Shown here: piece after piece, positions 42,801 through 49,898 of the stretch | How positions within the stretch are numbered: position 1 is the first letter of the stretch | How the letters are laid out: every line of letters begins with the position of its first letter | Assembly (NCBI GenBank): GCA_963807225.1 | Contig: CAWEAD010000005.1 | Coordinates: forward strand, 992,001-1,056,000 | Length of the DNA stretch: 64,000 bases | Direction: 5' to 3' | Origin: JAGVGT01 sp963807225 | GTDB lineage: Bacteria > Desulfobacterota > Desulfobulbia > Desulfobulbales > JAGXFP01 | Notes under the pieces: model-generated | What the model saw: the letters and a program-made list of their open reading frames with translations, nothing else | Told to the model about the DNA's origin: nothing | Databases searched by the model: none | Program-made: the position numbers and the translations under genes

Positions 42801-43290
42801 CGGCGGGCAGGAACATACCTTAAGGTCGGGGACCGAAAACGTTGCCGGCATTGTCGGTTTCGGCAAGGCCTGTGAACTCGGCCAGGAAAGACTGCTCAGG
42901 AAGGATGGCGAACGGCTCGCCGCCTTGCGTGACCGGCTGGAGCGGGGGATCATGGAACTGGTTCCCGGGGCGACGGTCAACGGCAGCCGGGCGGAGCGCC
43001 TGGCCAATACCCTCAACCTGACCCTGCCTGGCATTCGGGGTGAATCCCTGGTGCTGCTGCAGGACCGGAGCGGGATCTGCTTTTCTTCCGGCTCCGCCTG
43101 CAAGTCCGGCAACCCAGCTCCCTCGGCAGCCTTACTGGCCCAAGGCTTGAGCGAGGAGGAGGCCCACTGCGCAGTCCGTTTCTCCCTGGGCCGGGACAAC
43201 AGCGAGGATGATATCGACTACACCCTCGCCTGCTTGAAAAAGTGTCTGGACGACACTTTCAGCAGTATCCGTTTTGTCGCCTGTCGCTAG
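39895..43290 (+). CDS. Metallopterin-dependent ergothioneine synthase (molybdopterin oxidoreductase-cysteine desulfurase fusion)
   Basis: The protein has 1131 residues. Residues 1 to about 720 form a DMSO-reductase-type Mo/W-bisMGD enzyme of the acetylene-hydratase branch. It has an N-terminal [4Fe-4S] site (Cys11, Cys14, Cys18, Cys44: CGICPAGC and MICRIG), IWGANPATDSPP and VIDPQRHETA. Cys149 lies where a metal-ligating Cys would fall. After a basic linker (about 722-745, KKERTAKTTPARTP), residues 748-1131 are a complete NifS/IscS-type cysteine desulfurase. It has VYLDHNATTPL, PLP-Lys945 in SAHKVYGPKG, and persulfide Cys1069 in SSGSACKSG. Upstream is egtD. Exactly this fusion is the known O2-independent ergothioneine synthase of Caldithrix abyssi: the desulfurase passes sulfur from cysteine to the metallopterin, which thiolates hercynine C2. 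Function here is inferred from architecture and context. Whether the metal is Mo or W cannot be told. Confidence 0.88.
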   Translation: MPETEIRDGICGICPAGCWVRTRIEDGRLVGVEANPDHPLGMICRIGRHSPDLVADPNRLKYPMRRIGAKGGYEFERIGWDEALDTIVERLQQIKYESGPEAAAVYTGRGSFDMALCDFFQPAGVAVSSASSLLFPFGSPNTLGVGALCYVSFAMIAPHVTMGEMLITMDTDIDQAELIVIWGANPATDSPPLAHRQILAAADRGAEIVVIDPQRHETARLTGAEWLPIRPGTDGALALSLIRVLLEEELYDEDFAENWTVGFPELASLVQHYGPETVAPITGIPAETIRRLARRIAGARGACPVMYTGLEYSDSGVQAIRAVFTLWALAGQLDTPGGLLFRMKENIFPQNRAGLIANPDPRRALARDRFPIYTLYRGESHAIALPEAVLNHKPYPIRALIVQGGSICTAWPNPELWKKTLAALDFLVTIDRYHTADSAYADIVLPATTMYEITSFMRYGPLFKIREKLIEPVGEARNDFLIMAELAHRLGYGQLFPQSEEEILEQALAGSGFTVEEVRANGGSVQLETVMPEYKKWQKGRLRADGRPGFNTPSGKFEIASSILAEHGYEPLPVYTEPAEGPLANPRLASEYPLVFNSGCRSSHDFRSQHHGVASLARELPEPLVFINYQDAEPRGIVDGDRVRVATPRGGLVFRAKVTEDIVPGAVDAAMGGGGPLGSEAWRSCNVNELTDLAHYDPISGFPIYKTLLCEVKKIADGPGAARKKERTAKTTPARTPNLISPGPLRQVYLDHNATTPLAREVLAAMLPFLEQDFGNPSSIHSRGRVARKGVENARRQVAQALNCTARRLVFTGCGSEANNLALKGVAHAGQVKRHLITSSIEHPAILATCRALAAKGFEVTILPVDQAGKVLPATLAAAIRPDTLLVSIMTANNETGTIQPIGELAGIAHKHGALFHTDAVQALGKIPLDVEESLVDLLSISAHKVYGPKGMGALYIRKGVELVPLIHGGGQEHTLRSGTENVAGIVGFGKACELGQERLLRKDGERLAALRDRLERGIMELVPGATVNGSRAERLANTLNLTLPGIRGESLVLLQDRSGICFSSGSACKSGNPAPSAALLAQGLSEEEAHCAVRFSLGRDNSEDDIDYTLACLKKCLDDTFSSIRFVACR

Positions 43291-43294
43291 TTGT

Positions 43295-43399
43295 AATTGC
43301 GTGCAGGAGTACCGAATCTGCTGCGTTATCAGCCTGTTCACATACCATAGTATGGTGAACAGGCTTCTGCCTTGCATCTCCGGCACCCTGCACGCAATT
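43295..43399. repeat. Composite palindromic element
   Basis: Outer arms AATTGCGTGCAGG (43295-43307) and CCTGCACGCAATT (43387-43399) are perfect complements. Inner arms AGCCTGTTCAC (43331-43341) and GTGAACAGGCT (43355-43365) are also perfect, with ATAC/GTAT in the loop. The 105-base unit folds into a long two-part hairpin directly after the ergothioneine synthase stop. It is probably a REP/MITE-type element that may also end transcription. It has no T-run. Confidence 0.6.
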
Positions 43400-43448
43400 A
43401 CCGGTAGGTAATCTCATGCTTAGCAGACCCTTAAAAAGCCCTAGCTAA

Positions 43449-43589
43449 GTCAATTCGAGCAGAGCGAAGCAATCTGTCTTTCCGCAATATCAACCAGATA
43501 AAGACCGGAGTCTCCTGCGTCGCTTACCTGCTTCGGCGCAGAAGCGTTTATGCCTCTTCAGGGGGTCAGGGGTGCTCCTAGCAATAACG
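43449..43589 (-). repeat. Dispersed intergenic repeat, copy 1 (inverted relative to copy 2)
   Basis: The minus strand reads AGGAGCACCCCTGACCCC, then GGCATAAACGCTT, GCAGGTAAGCGA and GGTCTTTATCTGGTTGATAT. It matches copy 2 (46920-47109) over about 110 bases. Degenerate ends CGTTATTGCTAG and GTCAATTCGAG correspond to the perfect ends of copy 2. Nearby GAGCGAAGCAATCT belongs to the common GTCATTGCGAGGAGC-type repeat. The rest of 43590-43739 shows nothing else. Confidence 0.65.
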
Positions 43590-43739
43590 AATTTACAAGT
43601 TTTTCAATGGAATGTTAGTTTTTCGGGTAGAAGTTTGTTGAAAGAACAATAATATCTAAATATAACAGATGGTTAACTGGTGGTGCAGGCCCTGCTCCCG
43701 GGAATAGCCGCAACAGCACGTGGAATAATAGGTATGGTT

Positions 43740-44945
43740 ATGAAAGCTCCGAAATATATCCATGTCGGTTATCTTATTGACGGTAGCGGCGGTCCGATTC
43801 AGAAGGATATGCTTCTGACGGTCGCGGGCGGAAAGATTGCCGGGATCGAGCCATTCGATCGGGGTAACATTCCCGATTCCGCCAGTCTGGTCGACCTATC
43901 CCGTTGTACTATTACGCCACCCCTGGTCGACAGCCATGTGCATCTCGCCCTCTCCGGTACGATCGACAAGGAGGCCCGGGCCCGCCAGCTCGATGTCGAT
44001 TATCGGGAAGCCGAAGCGACCATCATCCGGAACATCGGCGACCATTTTTCTCACGGAGTCTTGGCTCTTCGGGACGGGGGCGATAAAAACGGTCAGGTTC
44101 TGCGTTACAAGGGCGCAACGAGCGCCGCGTCGGATCTCCCGGTACGCTTGAAGGTCTCGGGCCGGGCCTGGCATCGACAGGGGCGTTATGGAAGTATGTT
44201 GGGCCGCCATCCGGTCGGGGATGAGTCCCTCGCCGACGCCTTTGCCCGGGAGAGCGAGCCGATCGATCAAGTCAAACTGATCAATTCCGGACCCAACAGC
44301 TTGAGTGAATTCGGCAGGGAGACCCGACCCCAGTTCGATTTGGCCGAGTTGCGGGAAACAGTGCGCCTGGCCCACCGGCGGGGGCTGCCGGTGATGGTCC
44401 ACGCCAACGGTGTCGAACCGGTGAAAATGGCGATCGAGGCGGGGGTGGATTCTATCGAGCACGGCTACTTCATGGGTCGAGACAATCTGGCCCGGATGGC
44501 GGAAAAACAGATCTTTTGGATCCCGACGGTGTTCGCCATGAAGGCCTGCACCCACAGCGTTATCAGGATCAACACCGCCAGCGAGCGGGCCATTGCCGCC
44601 CGAAACGTGACCAGCCAACTGCAGCAGGTCGCCTGGGCGCGAGAACTGGGGGTGGAGATAGCGGCGGGAACGGATTCAGGTTGTCACGGCGTCCTGCACG
44701 GCGAAGCGCTGGTGGAGGAAGTAAAACTCTTGATCAAGGGTGGCTGTTCTTTGCCCGAAGCTTTGAAATGCGCCACTTCTAACGGCTCCCGCCTGCTGGG
44801 CTTGGACGATTCAGGTCTGATCGCCAAAGGGAGAGCCGCCGACTTTCTGGTCGCCTTGGGCACACCGGCCCAGCTACCCAGAAAACTGGCTTATCTCGAG
44901 GCCGTCTATATCAACGGCAAACCAAGTCCAATATACAAAAAGTAG
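43740..44945 (+). CDS. Amidohydrolase (imidazolonepropionase-like)
   Basis: This metal-dependent hydrolase has about 401 residues. Metal ligands follow the family order: DSHVHLALSG (HxH), Lys in IDQVKLINSG, His in MVHANGVEP, His in SIEHGYFMG and Asp in AAGTDSGCHG. The flanking beta-sandwich is formed by the N- and C-termini (GRAADFLVALG). The start is uncertain: ATG 43740 (MKAPKYIHVGY) fits the family, while ATG 43734 and GTG 43680 are in frame upstream. No substrate can be named. It follows the ergothioneine genes but is separated by 450 bases of repeats, so a functional link is not implied by operon structure. A terminator overlaps its stop. Confidence 0.82.
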   Translation: MKAPKYIHVGYLIDGSGGPIQKDMLLTVAGGKIAGIEPFDRGNIPDSASLVDLSRCTITPPLVDSHVHLALSGTIDKEARARQLDVDYREAEATIIRNIGDHFSHGVLALRDGGDKNGQVLRYKGATSAASDLPVRLKVSGRAWHRQGRYGSMLGRHPVGDESLADAFARESEPIDQVKLINSGPNSLSEFGRETRPQFDLAELRETVRLAHRRGLPVMVHANGVEPVKMAIEAGVDSIEHGYFMGRDNLARMAEKQIFWIPTVFAMKACTHSVIRINTASERAIAARNVTSQLQQVAWARELGVEIAAGTDSGCHGVLHGEALVEEVKLLIKGGCSLPEALKCATSNGSRLLGLDDSGLIAKGRAADFLVALGTPAQLPRKLAYLEAVYINGKPSPIYKK

Positions 44946-44985
44946 CCTTTATCCCTGTCGCCAAGGATATAAAGGCTACTTTTTG
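44941..44985 (+). terminator. Intrinsic terminator (likely bidirectional)
   Basis: The perfect 12-bp stem AGTAGCCTTTAT/ATAAAGGCTACT is followed by TTTTT. It overlaps the amidohydrolase stop codon and faces the convergent RRM gene ending at 45045. Confidence 0.85.
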
Positions 44986-45044
44986 TCCGAAAATTCCTGG
45001 AGATAGCAGGAAATCTGCCTGGAAAGATCCCTGGCGGAAAAATG

Positions 45045-45323
45045 CTAGAAGCGAGGGCGTCTTTTCAGCCCCTTCTTACCGCGCTGGACCTGGACCTGAT
45101 TGACCTTGATCTCATTGCCGTTGAACATGCTCCGGTTCAGGGCCTTGATCGCTTTGTCCGCCTGGGAATTGTCCGGCATATCGATGAAACCGAAGTCGTT
45201 AGTTTTGCCGGAATAACGGTCGGTGCCAAGGTTGATACTGGCAATCTCGCCGAATTCCGTGAAGAGTTCCCTTAATTCCTTTTCGTTAACATTACCTGGT
45301 AGTTGTCCCACGTAAATGTTCAT
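45045..45323 (-). CDS. RRM-type RNA-binding protein (92 aa)
   Basis: This is a single RNA-recognition motif. RNP2 is MNIYVGQLP and RNP1 is KTNDFGFIDM (the usual aromatic residues are mostly kept), followed by NGNEIKVNQVQVQ and a short basic tail (RGKKGLKRRPRF). Bacterial RRM proteins of this size bind single-stranded RNA and are often cold-responsive. The start has an AAGGAGG site. The gene lies next to a cold-shock protein gene on the same strand. Confidence 0.92.
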   Translation of the reverse strand: MNIYVGQLPGNVNEKELRELFTEFGEIASINLGTDRYSGKTNDFGFIDMPDNSQADKAIKALNRSMFNGNEIKVNQVQVQRGKKGLKRRPRF

Positions 45324-45426
45324 ATTAATCCTCCTTTGATTTCTTGCAGCTATGTGGAGAAGATCGCCGGAAGACGATCAACAGCCGGTAGTGGATGGGG
45401 CCGGGGAAAGTCTTTAAGACGAAACG

Positions 45427-45460
45427 AAAAAGGCCCCGCAAATTTTGCGGGGCCTTTACA
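45427..45460 (-). terminator. Intrinsic terminator after the cold-shock gene
   Basis: The stem GGCCCCGCAAA/TTTGCGGGGCC is followed on the minus strand by TTTTTCG. It separates the cold-shock gene from the RRM gene. Confidence 0.85.
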
Positions 45461-45477
45461 TTGGTCGATGTCAGTTC

Positions 45478-45678
45478 TTACTTCTGAACAACATTTCCTG
45501 CGGCAGGGCCTTTGGGACCGTCGACGATATCGAAAGTTACCCGGGCGCCTTCCTGAAGCGATTTGAAGCCATCGGCCTGGATCGCGCTGTGATGCACGAA
45601 TACATCAGCGCCGCCGTCCTGTTCGATGAAGCCAAAACCCTTGGAATCGTTAAACCATTTTACTGTACCTTCAGCCAT
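45478..45678 (-). CDS. cspA: Cold-shock protein
   Basis: This is a 66-residue cold-shock domain protein. RNP1 KGFGFIEQ and RNP2 DVFVHHSAI are intact, with WFNDSKG and GPKGPAAGNVV. It binds single-stranded RNA or DNA and melts mRNA structure. An AAGGAG-type site lies before the ATG (TTAAGGAGTAGTACGAA). A hairpin with a T-run lies about 110 bases upstream in the leader region. The gene name is generic for the family. Confidence 0.93.
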   Translation of the reverse strand: MAEGTVKWFNDSKGFGFIEQDGGADVFVHHSAIQADGFKSLQEGARVTFDIVDGPKGPAAGNVVQK

Positions 45679-45786
45679 TTCGTACTACTCCTTAACTGTG
45701 CGCGATTCACTAGGGAATCGCTTAAATGAGAAAATGCCGATCATGAAAATATGGCCGGCCGGTAGTCATTTGCGTTCAAACAAAAA

Positions 45787-45820
45787 AACCACACGCCCTC
45801 GTTCCGAGGATTGTGTGGTT
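45787..45820 (-). terminator. Terminator-like hairpin upstream of the cold-shock gene
   Basis: On the minus strand, AACCACAC and GTGTGGTT enclose an inner CCTCG/CGAGG stem and are followed by seven T residues. It is either a terminator of an unseen minus-strand transcript or an attenuator in the cold-shock leader. No gene was seen in the rest of 45821-46075. Confidence 0.6.
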
Positions 45821-46075
45821 AGCTTTTTCGTAAATAAATGAACTACAAATAGTGACTACACAAAGTACTGATGATAATAGCCAATAATTTCATAATTACA
45901 AGAAGTTTTTTTAATTCGCGGAATAGGAGCCATTTTATGCCCTCGCGATGTTGGGCGGGCCGCCATGAAAAATTGTTAGGTGTGGCAGGGGGCAAGCTTG
46001 ATTTAGTATTTTAGCGTATGCTTGATTGTAATTAAACTACCTTCACAATCGCCGCTTAACAACAGGAGACCAGGA

Positions 46076-46894
46076 ATGAAAGTCGGACTATACGTGGACG
46101 TAGCAAATATCGCCATGAACGGAGGTTTCCGGATGCGCTACGATGTTCTACGCGATTTTGCCTGCAGAGACGGCGGAGAGGCTGTTCGCCTTAATGCCTA
46201 TGTCAGCTATGACCCCCTCAGGGCGGAATCCGATCCGGACTATAAGGAAGGGCAATTCCGTTTTCATTCCGCTTTGCGTGACAATGGCTACAAGGTCATC
46301 CAAAAGGAGACCAAATGGTACACGGACGAGACCGGCGCGAGATTCGGCAAAGCCAACGTGGATCTCGATCTTGCCGTTGATGCGCTGCTCCAGTCATCCA
46401 CCCTCGACCGGGTCGTACTGGTTACCGGCGACGGTGATTTCGTCCAAGTGGTCAAGGCCCTACAGAATAAAGGGTGTCGCGTGGAAGCGACGGCCTTTGA
46501 CAACGTTTCCGCCGACTTGCGTCGCGAAGCGGATTTGTATATCTCCGGTTACTTGATTCCTGGGCTCTCGCCAATCGTTCGTATTGGCGAAACGCAAAAA
46601 TGGGGCGAGAGCAATGGCTATGCCAGGGGGGTATTTTACACCCATGACAGCGCCAAGGGGTTCGGGTTTTTACGTTATCTCAAGACGGCGGACTCCCAGC
46701 TTTGGCGCACCGATAGCCGTGAGGAAGATTCGCCGTATGGCACGGTATTTTGTCATGACTCGGAAATTCCCAAAACTTTCGACCCTTCCACTCTACCTAA
46801 CCGTAACGTGATTTTTGAATTCAAGATAGTCGAAGCCAAAGAGGGCGGGAGAACCAAGGCGACCGATATCCAGATAATCAAGACCCGCACCTAG
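46076..46894 (+). CDS. NYN-domain (LabA/DUF88-like) protein with C-terminal cold-shock-like domain
   Basis: The start at 46076 has an ACAGGAG site. Residues 1-165 are an NYN/PIN-type nuclease domain. The acidic residues expected at the metal site are present in GLYVDVANIAM, KANVDLDLAVDAL and VLVTGDGDFVQVVKAL. Residues from about 180 to 272 resemble a cold-shock/OB fold (GVFYTHDSAKGFGFLRY, GTVFCHDSEI, NVIFEFKIVEA). The combination suggests an RNA-degrading or RNA-processing enzyme with its own RNA-binding domain. It is transcribed away from the cold-shock and RRM genes, giving a small RNA-binding neighbourhood. A copy of the dispersed repeat follows 25 bases after its stop. Confidence 0.8.
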   Translation: MKVGLYVDVANIAMNGGFRMRYDVLRDFACRDGGEAVRLNAYVSYDPLRAESDPDYKEGQFRFHSALRDNGYKVIQKETKWYTDETGARFGKANVDLDLAVDALLQSSTLDRVVLVTGDGDFVQVVKALQNKGCRVEATAFDNVSADLRREADLYISGYLIPGLSPIVRIGETQKWGESNGYARGVFYTHDSAKGFGFLRYLKTADSQLWRTDSREEDSPYGTVFCHDSEIPKTFDPSTLPNRNVIFEFKIVEAKEGGRTKATDIQIIKTRT

Positions 46895-46919
46895 GCGCCT
46901 GTTGAAAAACTCGGAATTT

Positions 46920-47109
46920 CGTCATTGCGAGGAGCACCCCTGACCCCCTGAAGGGGCATAAACGCTTTTGCGACGAGGCAGGTAAGCGAGGCAGGAGACT
47001 CAGGTCTTTATCTCGTTGATATTTCCAGGGTTGAGATTGATTCGTGGAGTTTATCCTCCTCAAGGGAGGAATGAACATAGTGCCCGCTTTCTGGGTACTC
47101 GCAATGACG
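46920..47109. repeat. Dispersed intergenic repeat, copy 2, with perfect 12-bp inverted ends
   Basis: CGTCATTGCGAG (46920-46931) and CTCGCAATGACG (47098-47109) bound a 190-base unit. Its left 110 bases match copy 1 (43449-43589) in reverse orientation. Non-coding and MITE-like, it belongs with the widespread GTCATTGCGAGGAGC repeats of Desulfobacterota and other anaerobes. Confidence 0.75.
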
Positions 47110-47160
47110 ACAAAGGCACTTTTTCAAGGGGTTAAAAATGGTGTCGAGCGTATAAGCTGG

Positions 47161-47742
47161 TCAAATCTGCAAGCGGTTGCGCCAGTAACTGCCGTAAACC
47201 GCGCCCATGGGATTGTTGGCTAGAATGCGGTCCTTGACCACCAGCACCGTGACCGGGGCGGCGGAATATTTCTGGAACAGGATGTCGTGGCCCAGGCATA
47301 AGCCCATCTGGATGTTCAAGTCGGTACCCGCCTTGTTCAGCATCTTGGCCTGGCCGATGGGGTTGCAGGCGATCTCGCATTTATCCTCGCGGATCTTGGC
47401 CATGCCGTGTTTGTCCTTATCCAGGCCACCCAGTTTGCAGATCACCGAATCGACCTTGAACTTCCTGGCGAGAATCTTGGTGACCAGAGCCGCCTCTTCT
47501 TTCAAACCCAGACAGAAGGCGAGACCGAGTTTGTCGAAGCCGGCCTGCTTGGCAAATTCCATGATCTCTTCCAGGCGGCACAGGTTATTGCCATGGACGC
47601 GGCGCAGGATATCACTGATGTTCTGGAGGTCGCGATTCTCCTCCAGGTTGTATTCGCTTAGATCCAGCTTTCCCCCGGTACAGTCGAAGCCTTCCATATT
47701 GCAGCGGTTCCGGGGGTTCTGTTTGCAGTCGGCGCATTTCAT
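47161..47742 (-). CDS. DUF1847 metal-binding-like protein
   Basis: The protein of 193 residues begins MKCADCKQNPRNRCN with clustered Cys. Conserved DUF1847 features follow: GLAFCLGLKEEA, KVDSVICKLGGLDKD, CEIACNPIGQAKMLN, TDLNIQMGLCLGHDILFQKYS and APVTVLVVKDRILANNP. Multiple conserved Cys suggest metal or thiol chemistry. The family has no known function and is common in anaerobes. A paralogue lies 1.1 kb away on the opposite strand (48827-49546), with an MtfA gene between them. Confidence 0.82.
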   Translation of the reverse strand: MKCADCKQNPRNRCNMEGFDCTGGKLDLSEYNLEENRDLQNISDILRRVHGNNLCRLEEIMEFAKQAGFDKLGLAFCLGLKEEAALVTKILARKFKVDSVICKLGGLDKDKHGMAKIREDKCEIACNPIGQAKMLNKAGTDLNIQMGLCLGHDILFQKYSAAPVTVLVVKDRILANNPMGAVYGSYWRNRLQI

Positions 47743-47889
47743 GATTTTATCCTGAGAATGGTTAACGTTTCCGAAAGTTTAAATATATCCAATTCCAGTG
47801 GTGCCGGCTAGTCTCTCCGCTTAAACCCTCCGGGCAACCTTGGGCTGTACCCCTTGGCATATTTTAGTTCGATGGGTTAAAACCAGAAA

Positions 47890-48711
47890 ATGAAACTGCT
47901 TATTTTCTTCCTGATCATCGGCGTGTTGGTATGGGGCTATCGGAGCATCGGCGCGGCCCGCCGCCACCGGCGCCGCCGGGCCTTGTTGAATGAACCATTT
48001 CCCCCGGCCTGGCTGGAAATACTCGATAACAATTTGCCCCCCTATCGAAAGCTTTCCCTGGGGCTGCAGCAACAGCTCCAGGACTATATCCGGATTTTCA
48101 TCGGCGAAAAATCCTTTGAAGGCTGTGGCGGGCTAACGCTGACCGACGAGATCAGGGTCACCATCGCCGCCCAGGCCTGTCTGCTACTCTTGAACCGCGA
48201 GACCGACTGCTACCCGCAACTCTTTTCCATCCTGGTCTACCCCTCCACCTATGTAGCCCAGGCCGAGAGACATTCCGGCCTTGAAGCGGCCGATCCTTCG
48301 GTCCGCCTTGGCGAATCCTGGAACTATGGGGCGGTGGTCCTGGCCTGGGACAGCGTCAAGAGAGGGGCGTTGAATTTTAAAGACGGTCACAATGTGACCA
48401 TGCATGAATTCGCCCATCAACTCGACCAGGAGGACGGCAAGAGCGATGGGGCACCCATTCTGGGGGTGCGGTCGGCCTACTCAGCCTGGTCTCGGGTATT
48501 GTCGGAGGAATACGAGCTGCTGCGGCGGGAAACTGCCCTGGGTCAAAAGAGCGTGCTGGATAGCTACGGCGCCACCAATCCGGCCGAGTTCTTCGCCGTC
48601 GCCACCGAAACTTTTTTCGAAAAACCGGTGCAGCTGAAGAAAAATCATCCCGAGCTTTACCAGGAGCTCCTGGGTTTTTATAAGCTCGATCCCATGGCCT
48701 GGATTGATTAG
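47890..48711 (+). CDS. mtfA: MtfA-type zinc metallopeptidase
   Basis: The protein of 273 residues has an N-terminal membrane helix (MKLLIFFLIIGVLVWGY). The body is an M90-family domain with the zinc motif HEFAHQLD (HExxH), the downstream Glu in NPAEFFAVATETFFEKP, and VLAWDSV. In Escherichia coli MtfA binds the glucose-PTS repressor Mlc; elsewhere its substrate is unknown. There is no good ribosome site before the ATG (AAACCAGAAA). It is flanked by two DUF1847 genes without overlap. Confidence 0.85.
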   Translation: MKLLIFFLIIGVLVWGYRSIGAARRHRRRRALLNEPFPPAWLEILDNNLPPYRKLSLGLQQQLQDYIRIFIGEKSFEGCGGLTLTDEIRVTIAAQACLLLLNRETDCYPQLFSILVYPSTYVAQAERHSGLEAADPSVRLGESWNYGAVVLAWDSVKRGALNFKDGHNVTMHEFAHQLDQEDGKSDGAPILGVRSAYSAWSRVLSEEYELLRRETALGQKSVLDSYGATNPAEFFAVATETFFEKPVQLKKNHPELYQELLGFYKLDPMAWID

Positions 48712-48826
48712 GCGCCTGAATGCCGGGACGCTCTCCGGGTTGCGGCCAAGTCCGCATGGCCCTTTACTTGGAAAGCTGTGGATTGTAGTCCGTAAGGTCG
48801 CTATGAATAGGAGGTAAGCTTTACAG

Positions 48827-49546
48827 ATGAAAAAAACCAATTTTTCCTGCAGCCAGTGCAGCGTTACCTGGCAGAAGAGCGGCGCCACCAATTGCTGGAG
48901 CAAAGGATCGGCAGGTCAGCCCCCCAAGCCGGGCAACTGTCCCTCGAAAGAGCATTTGGAGGTGATCGAGGAATGCTTTGAACTGTACAAGGGCAACAGC
49001 GATGAGGCGAAAATGGCCCAGGTGGCGGCCAGGGTCGAGGGCCTTTGCTATCAGCCGCTACCGGGCAGCGAGGCGGTCAATGCCCGCTGGACCAGGGTCG
49101 AGGATACCATCGCTTTCGCCAAACTGATGGGCTATGAGAAAATCGGCATTGCCACCTGTATCGGCCTGCTTGATGAAACCAATCGGTTGGCGGCTATTCT
49201 CAGGGCCCAGGGTTTCACCCCGGTCAGCGTCTGCTGCAAGGCCGGCAGCATCGACAAGCTGGAACTGGGGTTGAAAGAGTCCGACAAGGTCCGGCCGGGC
49301 ACCTTCGAACCGGCCTGCAACCCGGTGGCCCAGGCCAAACTCCTGAACCGGGCCGGCACCGACATGAACGTCATCGTTGGCCTCTGCGTCGGCCATGACA
49401 TGCTCTTCAACAAGCACTCGGAAGCCCCGGTCACCACCCTGGTGGTTAAGGACCGGGTTACCGGCCATAATTCGGTGAGCGTTCTCTACGGCCAGAATTT
49501 CTATTACAAGCGGCTGCAGGTGCAACAGTTGGAGGTTGGCAAATAG
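48827..49546 (+). CDS. DUF1847 protein, longer paralogue
   Basis: The protein of 239 residues starts with FSCSQCSVTWQKSG and further Cys (NCWSK, NCPSK), an N-terminal Cys-rich segment longer than in the neighbour. It then has the same core: GIATCIGLLDETN, SVCCKAGSIDK, EPACNPVAQAKLLN, TDMNVIVGLCVGHDMLFNKHS and APVTTLVVKDRVTGHNS. The AGGAGGTAAG site is strong. Function is unknown. Duplication of the family within 2 kb suggests related but distinct substrates or partners. Confidence 0.82.
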   Translation: MKKTNFSCSQCSVTWQKSGATNCWSKGSAGQPPKPGNCPSKEHLEVIEECFELYKGNSDEAKMAQVAARVEGLCYQPLPGSEAVNARWTRVEDTIAFAKLMGYEKIGIATCIGLLDETNRLAAILRAQGFTPVSVCCKAGSIDKLELGLKESDKVRPGTFEPACNPVAQAKLLNRAGTDMNVIVGLCVGHDMLFNKHSEAPVTTLVVKDRVTGHNSVSVLYGQNFYYKRLQVQQLEVGK

Positions 49547-49898
49547 CATTAAAGCCTCTGGCCTATAATTTATTTAGCGAAAGAGATTGACAGGAAAAAA
49601 CTTATCTGCCACATTGTGGTATAAGCATTCACTTCTCCCGCCAAAGCCGGTTATTCACCCTCCTTGAATAACCGGCTTTACTATTTGTCGGGTCTGGGCC
49701 CGACAATACATCCTGGTATGCCATCCTGAATTGCTTCACGGAGAGTTGTGGGAGTGGATCCGGAGCCGTCGGACCTGCTGGCTCTGGGTTACTCAAGCAC
49801 ACGGATTTTTTTCCCTTCTGCTATTAACATCAATACATTTCAGGCATACCTTTTTAATAGAAAGGAAGGGAAATTAAACAAAACCGTAGAGGAGGTAT
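49547..49898. other. Intergenic region with strong hairpin terminator
   Basis: A 14-bp perfect stem AAAGCCGGTTATTC/GAATAACCGGCTTT (49643-49656 and 49666-49679) with TACTATTT after it ends the DUF1847 transcript. The region before 49899 is purine-rich and ends in a strong GAGGAGGT site. No other element was recognised. Confidence 0.65.
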
